From Neocallimastix lanati (nom. inval.) (Eukaryota > Neocallimastigomycota > Neocallimastigomycetes > Neocallimastigales > Neocallimastigaceae): a stretch of DNA of 64,000 nucleotides. The notes beneath the pieces are model-generated. The model worked only from the letters and a program-made list of their open reading frames with translations, was not told the origin of the DNA and searched no databases. A program made the position numbers and the translations under genes. Where the stretch lies: contig JACVTC010000053.1 in the NCBI GenBank assembly GCA_016946835.1, forward strand, positions 1,033,252 through 1,097,251, given 5' to 3'. The first letter of the stretch is position 1; the number at the start of each line of letters is the position of its first letter. Shown piece by piece: positions 39,072 through 51,047 of the stretch.

Positions 39072-40619
39072 AATTCTAAAAATTTTTAAAAATCATTAAT
39101 ATCTACATATCTACATTAGTAATTAAAGTTTTTTGTAAAAAAAATAACTTAATGAATTTAACTGTAATGCTACTACAATACAGTAGTAGTTTTAAATAAT
39201 TAATCAAAAATAACTTTTTTTTATTTTATTTACAATATTATAAATATAATAATCTATTGAAATATAATTATGCAAAGTATTATACTATATCAATATTTTG
39301 TTACACGAAATATTATATATAACTCTGTTTACAAAAAAAAAATACCATCACTATATAGATTTTAATAATAATTATTCAATTGCACAAAAAATATATCTAT
39401 AATTATAGAATACAGTTAAAATAAAATAATGTATATTAATCTATAAAAAATAAATAAATATATATATAATAAATAATAAATAATAATAATATAAAAACTT
39501 TTTTATTGACTATAAAAAAGGAAAAATGATCTATTTTCAATAAATAATAATAATAATTGTTTATGATCTTCCATTAGTGATTATAATTCAAAATTATGAC
39601 ATCTAATTGAATATTTCATATGAAATTATTATTATTAATAAGCAAAAAACAAAGTAATAAATTTATCATAATTACTATAGTTAAAAAAAAAAAAAAGTTG
39701 ATGTTTTTAATAAACTTTTTTTTAACAAATATTATGGATGGTATATGTATTATTAGTTTTAAATAATATCATAATTATAACTATTTTTATGAAAAAAAAC
39801 ATATATATATATATACTATAATATCTTCTTTTTTTTTTTTGACAGTTTCTATAAGAATAATATTAAAATATAAATTTTAAATGGATATTATTGTTTTTAT
39901 TAAAATACTAAAAGGTTAGATTATTTTAATTTATTTATAATAGTTTAAATATGAAAATAGGATTAGAATATTATATATTAATTAATTGATTAAAAAATAT
40001 CATAATAATTAGTTAACATTTTCCCTTAAATTTTTTATGGAAAAGTGTATCATAAAAATTAGTTAATACTATCTATAAAAAAAAAGATTATTACTTTTTG
40101 GAAATGATAACTATATATAGTAGAATTAAAAAAAAATTGAAAAGTAATAGAATAGTACATAATATAATATATATAATAATAAATAGAATAAATATAAAAG
40201 AATAAATAGAATAAATAGAATAAATATATAAAATTTATGGATCATTTATACGGAACTGTCTTCTATAATGAAAAAAAAAAAGTTTGATATATATATAAAA
40301 TAATATTAATGGTATTATTTATTTTTTTTTATTATTTTACTTTATTTTTTATTATTTTACTTTATTTTGTTATTTTGTTATTTTATTTTGTTATTTTGTT
40401 ATTTTATTATTTGTGTTAAATATAAAAGTTATATCATTATTTTAAATATATATTTTTATTGCATATTTTATTTTATTATTATTTTTTTTTTATTTTTGAT
40501 AAACTTCTTTTAATAAATATTTAGAGATTATTTTTTTTTTTGTTTGAAAAAAAATATATATATATTTTTTTTTGAATTATATTATTATTATTTATATATA
40601 TATATAAAATATAGATTTT
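36789..40619. other. AT-rich intergenic region
   Basis: A-tracts lie at about 37072-37090, 37491-37527 and 39030-39069. (TTTA)n runs are at about 38215-38252 and 38281-38340. A perfect 7-bp hairpin CTACTAC/GTAGTAG is at 39170-39189, and repeated TTTATTTTGTTATTTTG blocks at about 40330-40410. No credible gene is seen. Confidence 0.55.
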
Positions 40620-40969
40620 ATTATATTAATAAATAATAATAAATCAATTATAATAAATAATAAATAATAATAGAAAGACTATTTATTAATAAATAATAAA
40701 TAATAAATAATAAATAATAAATAATAAATAATAAATAATAAATAATAAATAAATAAATAATAAATAATAAATAATAAATAATAAATAATAAATAAAAATA
40801 AATAATAAATAATAAATAATAAATAATAAATAATAAATAATAAATAATAAATAATAAATAATAAATAATAAATAATTAAATAATAAATAATAAATAATAA
40901 ATAATAAATAATAAATAATAATAAATAATAAATAATAAATAATAAATAATAATAAATAATAATAAATAA

Positions 40970-41001
<32 letters not shown>

Positions 41002-41090
41002 AAATAATAATAAATAATAATAAATAATATATAATAAATAATAAATAATAAATAATAAATAATAAATAATAAATAATAAATAATAATAAT
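40620..41090. repeat. AATAAATAAT-type AT satellite, inverted copy of the 28.5-29.2 kb array
   Basis: About 470 bp of AATAAATAATAAAT units. It begins with the complement of the 29-kb marker (AATAGAAAGACTATT at about 40670-40684), so both arrays belong to one repeat family in opposite orientation. The adjoining copia LTR starts directly at its edge. ORFs made of Leu/Phe/Ile/Tyr here are artefacts. Confidence 0.85.
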
Positions 41091-41798
41091 TGTTAGCTTT
41101 ATTAAATTTAGATCTATAATAATATTCCTTATGGAATATGGTATACAAGGGAAATAAGTGTATGATCTATTTTTCAGCTTTAAATAAGTAATGATATAAA
41201 ACAAATATGTGTAGTAACATATTTGTATATTTAATAATAATTATTAAATATTAAATTTATATCTTTATGATAATAATTATTTTATTTTATTTTATTTCAA
41301 TATATATTATTGTAATTATAATAATTATAATACTTTAATTCATATAAAATTTATATAGTTCTATATATTAGAATATATAATTAATATATTACCTATTTCT
41401 TATAAGTAGATTAAATTATTTATATTAGAAATAGAGAACTCGCTTGTAAATTTTTAGGAATTAGAATTATTATTTTAATTGTACCAATATTATAATTTTA
41501 TTAATAAAATTTACTAAACTACCATTATTTAAAACCCACTGCTTATAAATTATTGCACATAAAAGTCCCGCATATCAGTAATAAAGTCACATGTTACAAC
41601 ATGCGTTTTCCATAACATAAAATAAATTAAATTAATTAAATAAATATTAAAAGATAATTAACATAGATTTATACAAGACGTTAGATCATAATACATTTAA
41701 GTAATCATTAAATATAAATAAATAAATACATATAAATATAAATAAATACTATAAATAAATAAATTAAATATATAGTTAAATTATGAGTTCAGTCAACA
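41091..41798 (-). repeat. 3' LTR of the second copia element
   Basis: On the + strand it starts TGTTAGC right after the AT satellite and ends GTCAACA, so on the - strand it reads TGTTGAC...GCTAACA, with the short inverted termini typical of LTRs. A purine tract (GAGGGGGAG on the - strand) abuts it at 41799-41807. Length is 708 bp. The 5' LTR is missing, so identity cannot be tested. Confidence 0.65.
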
Positions 41799-41818
41799 CT
41801 CCCCCTCAAATAATATTT

Positions 41819-44800
41819 TTAGATAAAAATGTTGTTTGTAAATTTTTGTATCTTTGGTCCATTTGAGTCCTTGGTTAATATGTCCGCTAGCATGTTTTCA
41901 GTATCAATATATTCTAATTTTACTTTCTTCTTTGCAATATTGTCCCTGTTGAAATGATATCTTACACTTATATGCTTTAATTTTGTATTTATTTCTCCGT
42001 TCTCCATTATTTTCTTACTTGCTTGATTATTTGTATAGATTTTAACAGTTATCCATTTGTTTAAAATTTCTTTTATTATATTTCTAATCCATAATATTTT
42101 CTTTATATTTTCGGAAGTGCTTATGTACTCTGCTTCAGCAGTAGACGTAGCAACACTTATTTGTTTCTTAGACAACCAGCATATCGGACTTGTTCCCATT
42201 AGTATTATTCCTCCTGAGGTAGATTTTCTATCTTCCAAACAGCCGGCAAAGTCAGAGTCGGTATATGCAACAAGCTCCCCCTTTCCATTATATTCTATCT
42301 TAAATTCTTTAGTACTGTTAATATATTTTAGAATATTTATTATTTTGTTTCAATCCGATATAGTTGGATTTTCACATTTTCTTGAAGCTTTATTTACAGC
42401 GAAAGCTATGTCAGGTCTAGTACATTTCGAAAGGTATATTAAGGAACCTATTGCGCTTTTGTAGATTGTTTTATCGAAAGGTTTATTGTTTTCTGATATT
42501 TTATTATCACCAGTACATGGTGTTTTTCTTTTCTTTGTATTATCAATATTAAATTTATATAACATATTATTTATAAAATTTTTCTGTGAAATAATATATG
42601 AATTATTTTCTTTCTTTACTTCAATTCCTAATATGTATTCAATTGGATCACATTTAGATATTTTAAATTTTGATTTTATTTTATTTATTATTTGTTTAAT
42701 GTATTCGTTTTCTCTAGCGATGACCATGTCATCCACATATAAACCGATAATGCATTTTGTTATATTATTTTTTGTAAATTTGAAAATACATTGTTCGGAT
42801 TTAATTTGAATGAACTCATTTTTTATTAGGAATTTTCTAATGGTATTATACCATTGTCTACCAGATTGCTTAAGGCCATACAAAGCTTTTTTGAGCTTCC
42901 AATATCCCCGCCCAAAGCGCGTATCGCCTTTAGGAATAGTAGTATAAATATCTTTATCAAGAGGAGCATTAAGGTAAGCGGCCTTTATATCTAGCTGGAA
43001 AATATTCCACTTAAGAACAGCAGAAATAGCGAATATTAATTTAAGACCATCAATGTTTAGAGTAGGAGAATAAGTTAATTCATAATCGATTCCCCATTTT
43101 TGTTTAAATCCACGAGCAACTAAACGAGCTTTATATTTATAAATATTATTATTTGAATCACGTTTAGTGTTGAAAACCCATTTTGTGGTAATGATGTTTT
43201 TGTTTTTAGGTACATTTTTAACAAAAGTCATAATATTATTAGAATAAAGGTTATTAAGTTCATCATTAATAGCCTCAATCCAGTTATTTTTGTCTTCACT
43301 GTATATTGCTTCTTCATATGTATTAGGAATGTGACAAAATATAGAAGCAATAATAACGTCGTTGATTTGGTCTAGTTTTCTACGAGAACTAATATTTGTA
43401 GGTGCAGTCTCTTTATATTTTGGACTAAGTGGTCTTTTATAGATGTTGCCATATTCTGTAATGGCTACAATGTCATCCATAATTTCGTCTTTATTAAAAT
43501 CAATAACACTTGATGCATCTATAAGAGATTTGTGGGCATAATTTTCTTTGTTTACTATATTATTGTTGCTAAATTTATTATTTATTTCGTTATTATTAGT
43601 AAGTGAAATTTCGTCTGATTTTTGAGAAATTTGGTTGGTTGAAGAATCGGTTATTAAAGGTAAATTCTGATTAATATTATATGGAAGAGTTATATTTTTA
43701 AGATTTTCCATTACCGTATTTTTATTATCTGAAGGAATATTATTGATATCTATTGTAGGAGTGGAGAAATTTTAGTTTTTCTTCATAGAGTCGCTGGATT
43801 TTGAATTTTGTTGAATTAATTCATTATTTTTCGATAAAAAATTTTTATTAATTAAATTTTGATCATTTTTTGGTAAATTTTTGATATTCATTGATTTATT
43901 TGAATTATAAATAGATTTATGTGAATCATTATTGTTGTCATATGTTATATGTGATTCATTAGTGTTATTTGAAATTATTGAATTATTTGAAAATTTTTTG
44001 ATATGTGATTTTGCTTCAGCCAATAGATTTTCTTGAAAATTTTCATCATTTTTTGAAAAATTTTTATTATTAAAATTTTTTTTTCATATTATTATTATTT
44101 ATTGTAAAATTCTGTGAATTTTGGCTTGATTTTTCATTATTTAAAAATATTTTATTTTTATCAAAATTTTCAAATTCGGTTATTTTTCCTTTTCCTTTGT
44201 TCCTGCTGGAAGTTGAGGCGGCGTAAGCAGGATCTTCTGGTTTATATTTTTCAATAATACTAGAATTAAAATTGGTATTCTTAGTATTATTTCTAAATTT
44301 TTTATTATAATTTTTATTTATTATTTCTAAATTTCTATTTATCTCATTCAAATAATTATTTTCAGAATTATTTTTGTCAACATTGTTGAAATTGAATTTC
44401 AATTTAAATTCACAATTATTTTTATTTTTAATTTCAGGATTAATTTTTGAATTAATTTTAACATCTTTATTTAAATTATGGTTATTTTTCTGGTTTATAT
44501 CTTTATTATCAAATTCTTGGTTTTCTTCATTTAACGATATATTATTGACATGCTTATTTTTAATGTAATTACTTTTATGTTCTGTATTAGTAGTCCTTTC
44601 ATTCTTAATATTTTCATTTAAAATGTTTTCTTCATTTAAGATGTTTCTTCCATTAAAATTATTTTCATTGTTCATATTATTATCTTCATTTATATTATTA
44701 TCTTCATTTATATTATTGTCTTCTGGATTCCTATCTTTTCTATTGTTGTCTTTCATAAATGAGAAGTAAGAGTCTTTATAATTGCTTGCTTCGTATTTGT

Positions 44801-45937
44801 GTTTACTAGGCTCTTCTTCAACGAATTCTACATCGTTAGTATAATGCATTTTATTATTTTCAATATCCATGATAATATATGAATATTTTTTATCATCAAA
44901 TCCCAAGAATACGCCCTTCTTAACATTTGGTAAAAATTTTGATTTGTGTTGTGTATCATCCCTGTAATAACACACACAACCAAAAGTTTTTAAATGTTTT
45001 AACTCTACCTTTTTGTTGTAAAATACTTCATTGGGTATTAAAAATTTATTTCCTGAATGGGGAATTAAGTTATATATGTAGCATGCCTGTTTTATGGCGA
45101 AATTCCAAAAGTTTTCTGATAATTCTGCCCAATATAGAAGAGTTTTAGCTGAATTTCTAAGAGTTCTGTTTATTCTTTCAGCTTTTCCATTAACTTCAGG
45201 ACAACCTGGGGGAGAATAGGTTTTTTCTATTCCATTTTCTTTACAGTATTTATTAACTGTTTTATTTTTAAATTCCTTTCTTCCATCTGATTTAAATATT
45301 TTAATATTATATTCTTCAAATTGGTTATTTAAGTACTTGAAGAATTCCACAATTAATTCGGGAGCTTCGGCTTTAGATTTTAAAGTATATATCCATACTT
45401 TTCTTGAGAATTCATCCATGAATGTAATAAAGTATTTTTTATTATTAATAGATGAATTGTATGGACCTGAAATGTCTGAATGTATTATTTCTAATATTTT
45501 CGTAGCTTTTGGTGTTTTTCCTCCGTGTGAGTTCCTTGACATTTTAGCTACTTTACATTCTATGCATTTAGGAGTTTTTATTTGGTGTAAACTTAGATAT
45601 TTGTTTATGTTTTCTAGGTAATAATGACCTAGTCTTCTATGCCAAATTTCAAGGCTTTTTTCATCAACTTCGTTTAAAGCCATAATATTTTTATCCTTTT
45701 CTTCAATGTTTTTATTAATCTTGTAAGTATTTACTAAGAATTGATTATCATTTGTAGAATAATAAGTTCCTATATATACATTATTTGGACCCCATAAGTT
45801 AAATCTACCACGTGTATAATCATCAGTGTCAATAATGACTCTATATCCTATTTTGGCTAGTTCTATTCCACTAATAAGATTTTTAGTTGCAGATTTTGAA
45901 TATAATACCCTGTCTAGTCGTATGTAACGAATCTTAA
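41819..45937 (-). pseudogene. second copia polyprotein: protease tail, integrase, reverse transcriptase, RNase H (dead, 5'-truncated)
   Basis: Reading the - strand: coding begins abruptly at 45937, inside the segment before integrase (KIRYIRLDRVLYSKSATKN). Integrase follows, with an HHCC zinc site (HRRLGH..., CIEC) and a DD35E triad (HSDISGP; SDGRKEF; NGKAER). Then comes an Asn/Glu-rich spacer, reverse transcriptase (WVFNTKRD, GLYVDDMVIA) and RNase H (EDRKSTSG, TAEAEY). Breaks are a frameshift in the A-run near 44080, an in-frame TAA at 43772-43774, and a TGA replacing a Trp codon at 42350-42352. Gag, most of protease and the 5' LTR are absent, because the gypsy element begins at 45941. Its integrase and RT differ clearly from the copia element at 1-3692. 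Confidence 0.88.
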
Positions 45938-45940
45938 AAA

Positions 45941-46968
45941 TGGTAGACTCGGGGTTGACACTTAGATATTTAAAATCAAGCAGGGGGGGACGGGTATTAC
46001 CCTGCTTTGATTTTAAATAAAAAAAAAAAATAATAATTTTTTTTTTTAAAAGTTATTTATTTATTTTTTTTTTATTAATATAAAATTTTTTATTTAAAGT
46101 ACACATATTTAATTTTTAAGAAATTGTTACAATATTTATATTTTTTTATAAATTTAAAGTATAATTAATTGTTTATAATTTAAGTAATTTTATAGAATTA
46201 TTGAATTAATTTTATATCAATAATTCATTTTTGTTTTAATTTTTATAAATATAATAATATAATATTCAAATATAATTTAATTAAAAATAATTATAAAATA
46301 AATATATAGAAAATAGTTTTTACTATTTTCTTTGATATTTTTAAGTTAAATAAATTGTTTTTAAAGATTAATATAATAAATTTAATAATCTTTAATTATT
46401 TTAAATAATACTTGTAATTATTTTCAGAATAAAATAAAATTTTTATAATATTTAATTAATAAATTTGATAATATTTAAATAATAATTTTTATAATAAGTA
46501 AAAATTTTTAATAATAATTTTTAATAATAAATTTAATTAATAATCTTAATAATTTTATAATAATATTTAATAGTTATAATAAATAAATTTTTATAATAAT
46601 ATTTAATAATTTTAATAATTTTATAATATTAATAATTTATAATAATTTTTAGAATAATATTTAATTAATAATTTTAATAATTTTATAATAATTTTTATAA
46701 TAATATTTAATTAATATTTTTAATAATTTAGTATCTTAAAAGTATAATTTTAATATTTACAATTGTATTTTAATATATACATATATTTAATAATATAACA
46801 ATAAAGTGATTAATTAAAATTTATTTACATTATTTACAAATTAAAATTAATTTATATCAAAATAAATTAAATTTACAATGAGGTTTAGGTTATGAAGAAT
46901 ATAGGAAAGTACAATTTAGTAAAGAATTATTAATAATAAAATAAAGGTTATTAATTCATTCTTTATCA
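45941..46968 (-). repeat. gypsy 1 LTR (3' LTR)
   Basis: Begins TGGTAGACTC and ends CTTTATCA on the + strand; 1028 bp, the same length as 54055-55082. It contains a near-palindromic GC patch (TAAAATCAAGCAGGG with CCCTGCTTTGATTTTA, about 45974-46018), the only strong secondary structure in an otherwise AT LTR. Confidence 0.93.
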
Positions 46969-46991
46969 TGATGCCCCCTCTAAAACTCAAG

Positions 46992-49900
46992 CTACATCGA
47001 AGCTGAGTTATATTTGACTATATTCTTCAAATGAACATTCCTATTCATTTGAATTCCAGAATTTGGATCAGCCAAGGTAACCGTATTAAATTGTTTTTTT
47101 ATAACTTTAAGAGGACCAACAAAATAAGGTTCTAGTTTAGTTCTTGAAAAATTTCTAACTAGAACTAAATCACCTTCCCTAATTCTTTTTCCTTCATTCA
47201 AACTATTCTTTTCCTCTCTTCTAGCAGCCCAATACTTACTTGCATTTTTAACATTTTCGGCTGCTTCTAAAGTCCATCGGTAATGATTTATAAATTTTTC
47301 TAACAACACTTCATCCGATGACTTATTAATATCCTTGGTAGGTCTAGCAGCAATATCAAAAGGCTGCTGATCCTCCCTACCATAAACCAACTCAAAACTT
47401 GAATGTTTTGTTACCTTATTTTTGGTAGTTCTAAGAGCCCATAAGGCGGATGGTAAAACTTCATCCCAATCCTTATTCTTAGAACCCAACAACCTCAATA
47501 ACTTGCCGATCTCTTTATTACGGTTTTCCGTAAGTCCATTACTTTCAGGATGATATGTGGAAATAAACTTCACATATACATCATAGAGATCTAAAAATAT
47601 TTTCGTCATGTCCGAGGTGAACTGAACACCATTGTCAGTTGTTATTACCTGTGGAACACCATGACGAGCAAACACATTAATTAAGAACTTAATCACATCC
47701 TGTGATGTTATATTTTCCGTGGGTTCTGCTTCAACCCATTTGGTGAAGTAATCCACCACAACCATAATATATTGATTATTATTCTTCGTTTTAATCAAAG
47801 GTCCAATAATATCTAAACCCAAATGTATAAAAGGACCTTCTACTTTAGTTGGAATATTTTCTGTAGGTTCTGGATATGGTTGTGACCTATTCAACTGACA
47901 CTTGTCACAACTTTGCACCACTCTTTTAATATCCATCACCATATTATTCCAATAAAAACTTTTACGAAGCCTTTGATAAGTCTTATAATATCCCTCATGA
48001 CCTATCTTATGGGCTTCTAAAATAAGTTTTACTCTTTCCGTTTGATCCGTAATTAATTTACGATAGTCATTACCATCAACAAAATAATCTTCACCATCTA
48101 TCGTAACAAATTTTTCATTTATAAAGTCTTTAATAGTTTTAGAAAGCAACTCTTCTTCTTCCTTTGAAGTTAACTTAGTTGCCAATACCACAGAATCATC
48201 TCTTTTCTTCATCCTAGATAATGCATCGGCTAACACATTTTTCTTACCCATTTGATATTGAATTTCAACACCAAGGGTACTAACAGTTAAGCACCACCTT
48301 GCTTGCCTAGCATTATTAGGTTCCTTATTTTTAAAGAAACTGATTAAAGGTTTATGATCTGTTATTACTACTGTTTTATTAGGATTTCCTAATATATAAG
48401 ATTTCAACTTAGTAATACAATAAATTAATGCAGCTCCTTCCAAGTCAGTAATGCCATAATTTTTCTCGGCTTTACTTAAACTTCTACTTATATAATGAAC
48501 TGGATGTTCCTTTTTGGTTTCTAAATCTTCTTGGAGTAATACTCCTCCAATACCTTCATAGGAAGCATCCGTTCTAATTATAAACCTTTGATTAAAACTT
48601 GGATATTTTAAAATTGGAGCATTTATTAACTTTTCTTTTAACAGATCAAAACTTTGTTGATGTTCATTATTCCATTTATATTTAACATTCTTTCTTAATA
48701 ATTTACATAAAGGAGCAGAGATTTGGGCATATTTATCAATAAAGTTTCTATAATATCCTACTGCTCCAAGAAAAGATCGTAATTCATGAACATCAACAGG
48801 TGCTACCCACTCCTTGATAGCCTTAATTTTGCTATCCTGGGGACTTAAACCTTTCACTGATGCATTATGACCTAAGACTTCTACTTCAGTCTGCATAAAG
48901 GCACATTTTTCAATGTTAATTTTTAATTTGTGTTGGCGAAATACTTCCAACACTTGCCTAATGTGGCTTATATGTTCTTCTATACTCTTAGAGTATATTA
49001 AAATATCATCTATAAAGTTAAAAACAAACTTTCCTATAAATGGGAAAAGAATCCTATTCATTTCCCTTTGAAATGTAGCTGGGGCTCCGGTTAAACCAAA
49101 AGGCATAACCTTGAATTGGTAGTTACCAAATTTTGTGGTGAAGGTGGTAATTTCTACGCTTTCCTCATCCATCAAAATTTGATGATAACCAGAGTAAAGA
49201 TCCATTGTTGTAAAAATCTGTGCCCCATCTAAACTATCAAATATCTCATCAATGTAAGGTAATGAATAAGAATCTTTAACTGTTAAATCATTAACCTTAC
49301 GATAATCAATACATAATCGCCATTTACCGTTCTTCTTCGGTACTAACACTATTGGCGATGACCATTCGGAACAAGAAGGTTCAATTAATTTCTTATTAAT
49401 TAATTTAATTAATTCCTCCTTAAGTATATCCGACTTAAATTTAACTAATCTATAGCACCTTTGCTTAACTGGTTTCGCACCAGGAATTAAATTAATCTTA
49501 TGTGGAGGAAGATCAGAAGGTGTTAATTCTTCTGAAGAAGTAGCAACTATTTCTAAGTTCTCCTCCAGAATTTTAATTATTTCATCTTTATATTTTTCGT
49601 TTAAAGTATTTAGGAAAATTTCATGATGAATATATTGCTTTGGGGATAATCCTTCAATTTTCTTTAAATCATTCTTTTTGGAATCCTCATCCAAAGCCTT
49701 AATCATACACAACAACTTTTCTTCATCTTCATAATCATTATTAATAGGTGCAATAACGTCAATTACTCCCTCAGGAGTAATTTGACACAAACTATATAAA
49801 ATGGGGTGGATAAACAAATTATAATCAATTTGGGTTTTTAAGTTAATTAGAATATCGTAAAAAGGATCCTCCTTTTCTACTATTCTACAATTAACCATTA

Positions 49901-51047
49901 ATACAAGATTATTAATCTTTACTGGCACCCGAATGATATAACCTTCCGAGTAATCATCATTCTTAGTTGCCAACCTAATTCTGCCACGACTAATATCAAT
50001 AGGTTCATATTCGGACGGAAGCTTATCTAAAAATTGTTGAGTAATTATACTTAAATTACTACATGAATCAATTAAAGCCTTCCCCGAAACACCTTCAACT
50101 GTAACATCAACCATGGCAATATCCTCTTCACATGGTTCGTTACCTTTACTTTTATAAGTGTGGTCTATGTTATTAACGACCACAGTCGTGGCTGACACAT
50201 TATCCAACACCCCAGAGATATTAGATTGGTCCCTATCCAATTTAATACCCTGTGACACCTTATATCTTACTTTTGGAGCAGCATCCAATAACTGTCCAAA
50301 AGTAATATTGCAATGGGCAGAATTTAAATCTTTAAGAATATCATATTCTTCTTCCCCCGATTGCATCTTAATTTTCCTAGATACCCTAGAACTTTTAATT
50401 TCTTTTTGAGTATCTTTATCTTTACTATTTAACACCCTAGTTAAATCAATTACTTTATTATTCTCCTTCACAATACTTTTTTTATTATCATTATTTTCTT
50501 TCATTAAATTTTTATTCTTTCTTTTATCATTATTTACATTATTTATAATAACTTCATCATTCACTAATGAATTATTATTAATATTATCATTACTATTATC
50601 ATTACTATGATTATTACTATAATTAGTATTACTATTACTAGCTCTTTCATTATCACGAATTTGTCTTTCAATCTCTTTTTCTTTTTCAATTCGTGGTTGA
50701 GCTAGAATAGATGGTTTAATTTGTTTAACAATTTTATTACTTATATTATTTTCTTTTATTTCTCGTTCTTTCTGTTTTCGTAATGCAGGAGTTATTATAG
50801 GTTTAGGATTCTCCTTCAACGACTTATGAATCCTTTTCTCTGCACTACCTTCATCATTATTAACATCATAAATTTTACGTTTAGATGCTCCTACTAAATA
50901 ATCAACTTTCTTTTTATTAACCACCCTTTTATTAGCAGGAATTTCTTCAATATTAGAAAGACGAGAATTTTTAATTTCTTTTTGATATTTAATTGAAGCT
51001 GCTTTATTAAGTATGGGAGAGCTTCTTATCCCATTACTCAATTTAAA
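46992..51047 (-). CDS. gypsy 1 pol polyprotein (protease, RT, RNase H, integrase)
   Basis: It has no natural ATG at its start. The frame opens between a TAA and the slippery site at 51041-51047 and is entered from gag by -1 frameshifting. It is about 1350 aa. Protease is near residue 325 (ALIDSCSNLSI, with Cys where D-S/T-G is usual). Reverse transcriptase covers 515-720 (FIDDI at 676-680), RNase H follows (TDASYEGIGG, D825), then integrase with H/H and CDKC zinc site (1011-1048), D1077, D1136 and E1172, an exact DD35E. The end holds a GPY/F-like module (EPYFVGPLKV) and no chromodomain. The N-terminal 250 residues are basic and Asn-rich. No breaks are seen. It replicates and integrates the element. 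Confidence 0.93.
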   Translation of the reverse strand, partial: FKLSNGIRSSPILNKAASIKYQKEIKNSRLSNIEEIPANKRVVNKKKVDYLVGASKRKIYDVNNDEGSAEKRIHKSLKENPKPIITPALRKQKEREIKENNISNKIVKQIKPSILAQPRIEKEKEIERQIRDNERASNSNTNYSNNHSNDNSNDNINNNSLVNDEVIINNVNNDKRKNKNLMKENNDNKKSIVKENNKVIDLTRVLNSKDKDTQKEIKSSRVSRKIKMQSGEEEYDILKDLNSAHCNITFGQLLDAAPKVRYKVSQGIKLDRDQSNISGVLDNVSATTVVVNNIDHTYKSKGNEPCEEDIAMVDVTVEGVSGKALIDSCSNLSIITQQFLDKLPSEYEPIDISRGRIRLATKNDDYSEGYIIRVPVKINNLVLMVNCRIVEKEDPFYDILINLKTQIDYNLFIHPILYSLCQITPEGVIDVIAPINNDYEDEEKLLCMIKALDEDSKKNDLKKIEGLSPKQYIHHEIFLNTLNEKYKDEIIKILEENLEIVATSSEELTPSDLPPHKINLIPGAKPVKQRCYRLVKFKSDILKEELIKLINKKLIEPSCSEWSSPIVLVPKKNGKWRLCIDYRKVNDLTVKDSYSLPYIDEIFDSLDGAQIFTTMDLYSGYHQILMDEESVEITTFTTKFGNYQFKVMPFGLTGAPATFQREMNRILFPFIGKFVFNFIDDILIYSKSIEEHISHIRQVLEVFRQHKLKINIEKCAFMQTEVEVLGHNASVKGLSPQDSKIKAIKEWVAPVDVHELRSFLGAVGYYRNFIDKYAQISAPLCKLLRKNVKYKWNNEHQQSFDLLKEKLINAPILKYPSFNQRFIIRTDASYEGIGGVLLQEDLETKKEHPVHYISRSLSKAEKNYGITDLEGAALIYCITKLKSYILGNPNKTVVITDHKPLISFFKNKEPNNARQARWCLTVSTLGVEIQYQMGKKNVLADALSRMKKRDDSVVLATKLTSKEEEELLSKTIKDFINEKFVTIDGEDYFVDGNDYRKLITDQTERVKLILEAHKIGHEGYYKTYQRLRKSFYWNNMVMDIKRVVQSCDKCQLNRSQPYPEPTENIPTKVEGPFIHLGLDIIGPLIKTKNNNQYIMVVVDYFTKWVEAEPTENITSQDVIKFLINVFARHGVPQVITTDNGVQFTSDMTKIFLDLYDVYVKFISTYHPESNGLTENRNKEIGKLLRLLGSKNKDWDEVLPSALWALRTTKNKVTKHSSFELVYGREDQQPFDIAARPTKDINKSSDEVLLEKFINHYRWTLEAAENVKNASKYWAARREEKNSLNEGKRIREGDLVLVRNFSRTKLEPYFVGPLKVIKKQFNTVTLADPNSGIQMNRNVHLKNIVKYNSASM
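51013..51047 (-). promoter_or_regulatory. gypsy 1 -1 ribosomal frameshift signal
   Basis: Slippery heptamer T-TTA-AAT in the gag frame (51047-51041), the gag stop TGA starting immediately after it, a 7-nt spacer, then a 6-bp perfect hairpin ATGGGA/TCCCAT with a 10-nt loop (51013-51034). The pol frame is exactly -1 to gag. Confidence 0.75.

Noticed and set aside
40686-41204. 172-aa LLFIIYY ORF on the - strand
   Set aside because: A translation of the AT satellite and the edge of the copia LTR.
42057-45621. + strand ORFs opposite copia 2
   Set aside because: Antisense shadows of integrase and reverse transcriptase coding sequence.
46992-51041. a translation start of gypsy 1 pol at the codon after the gag overlap
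   Set aside because: The codon is TTG, not ATG; frameshifting from gag explains the junction better.
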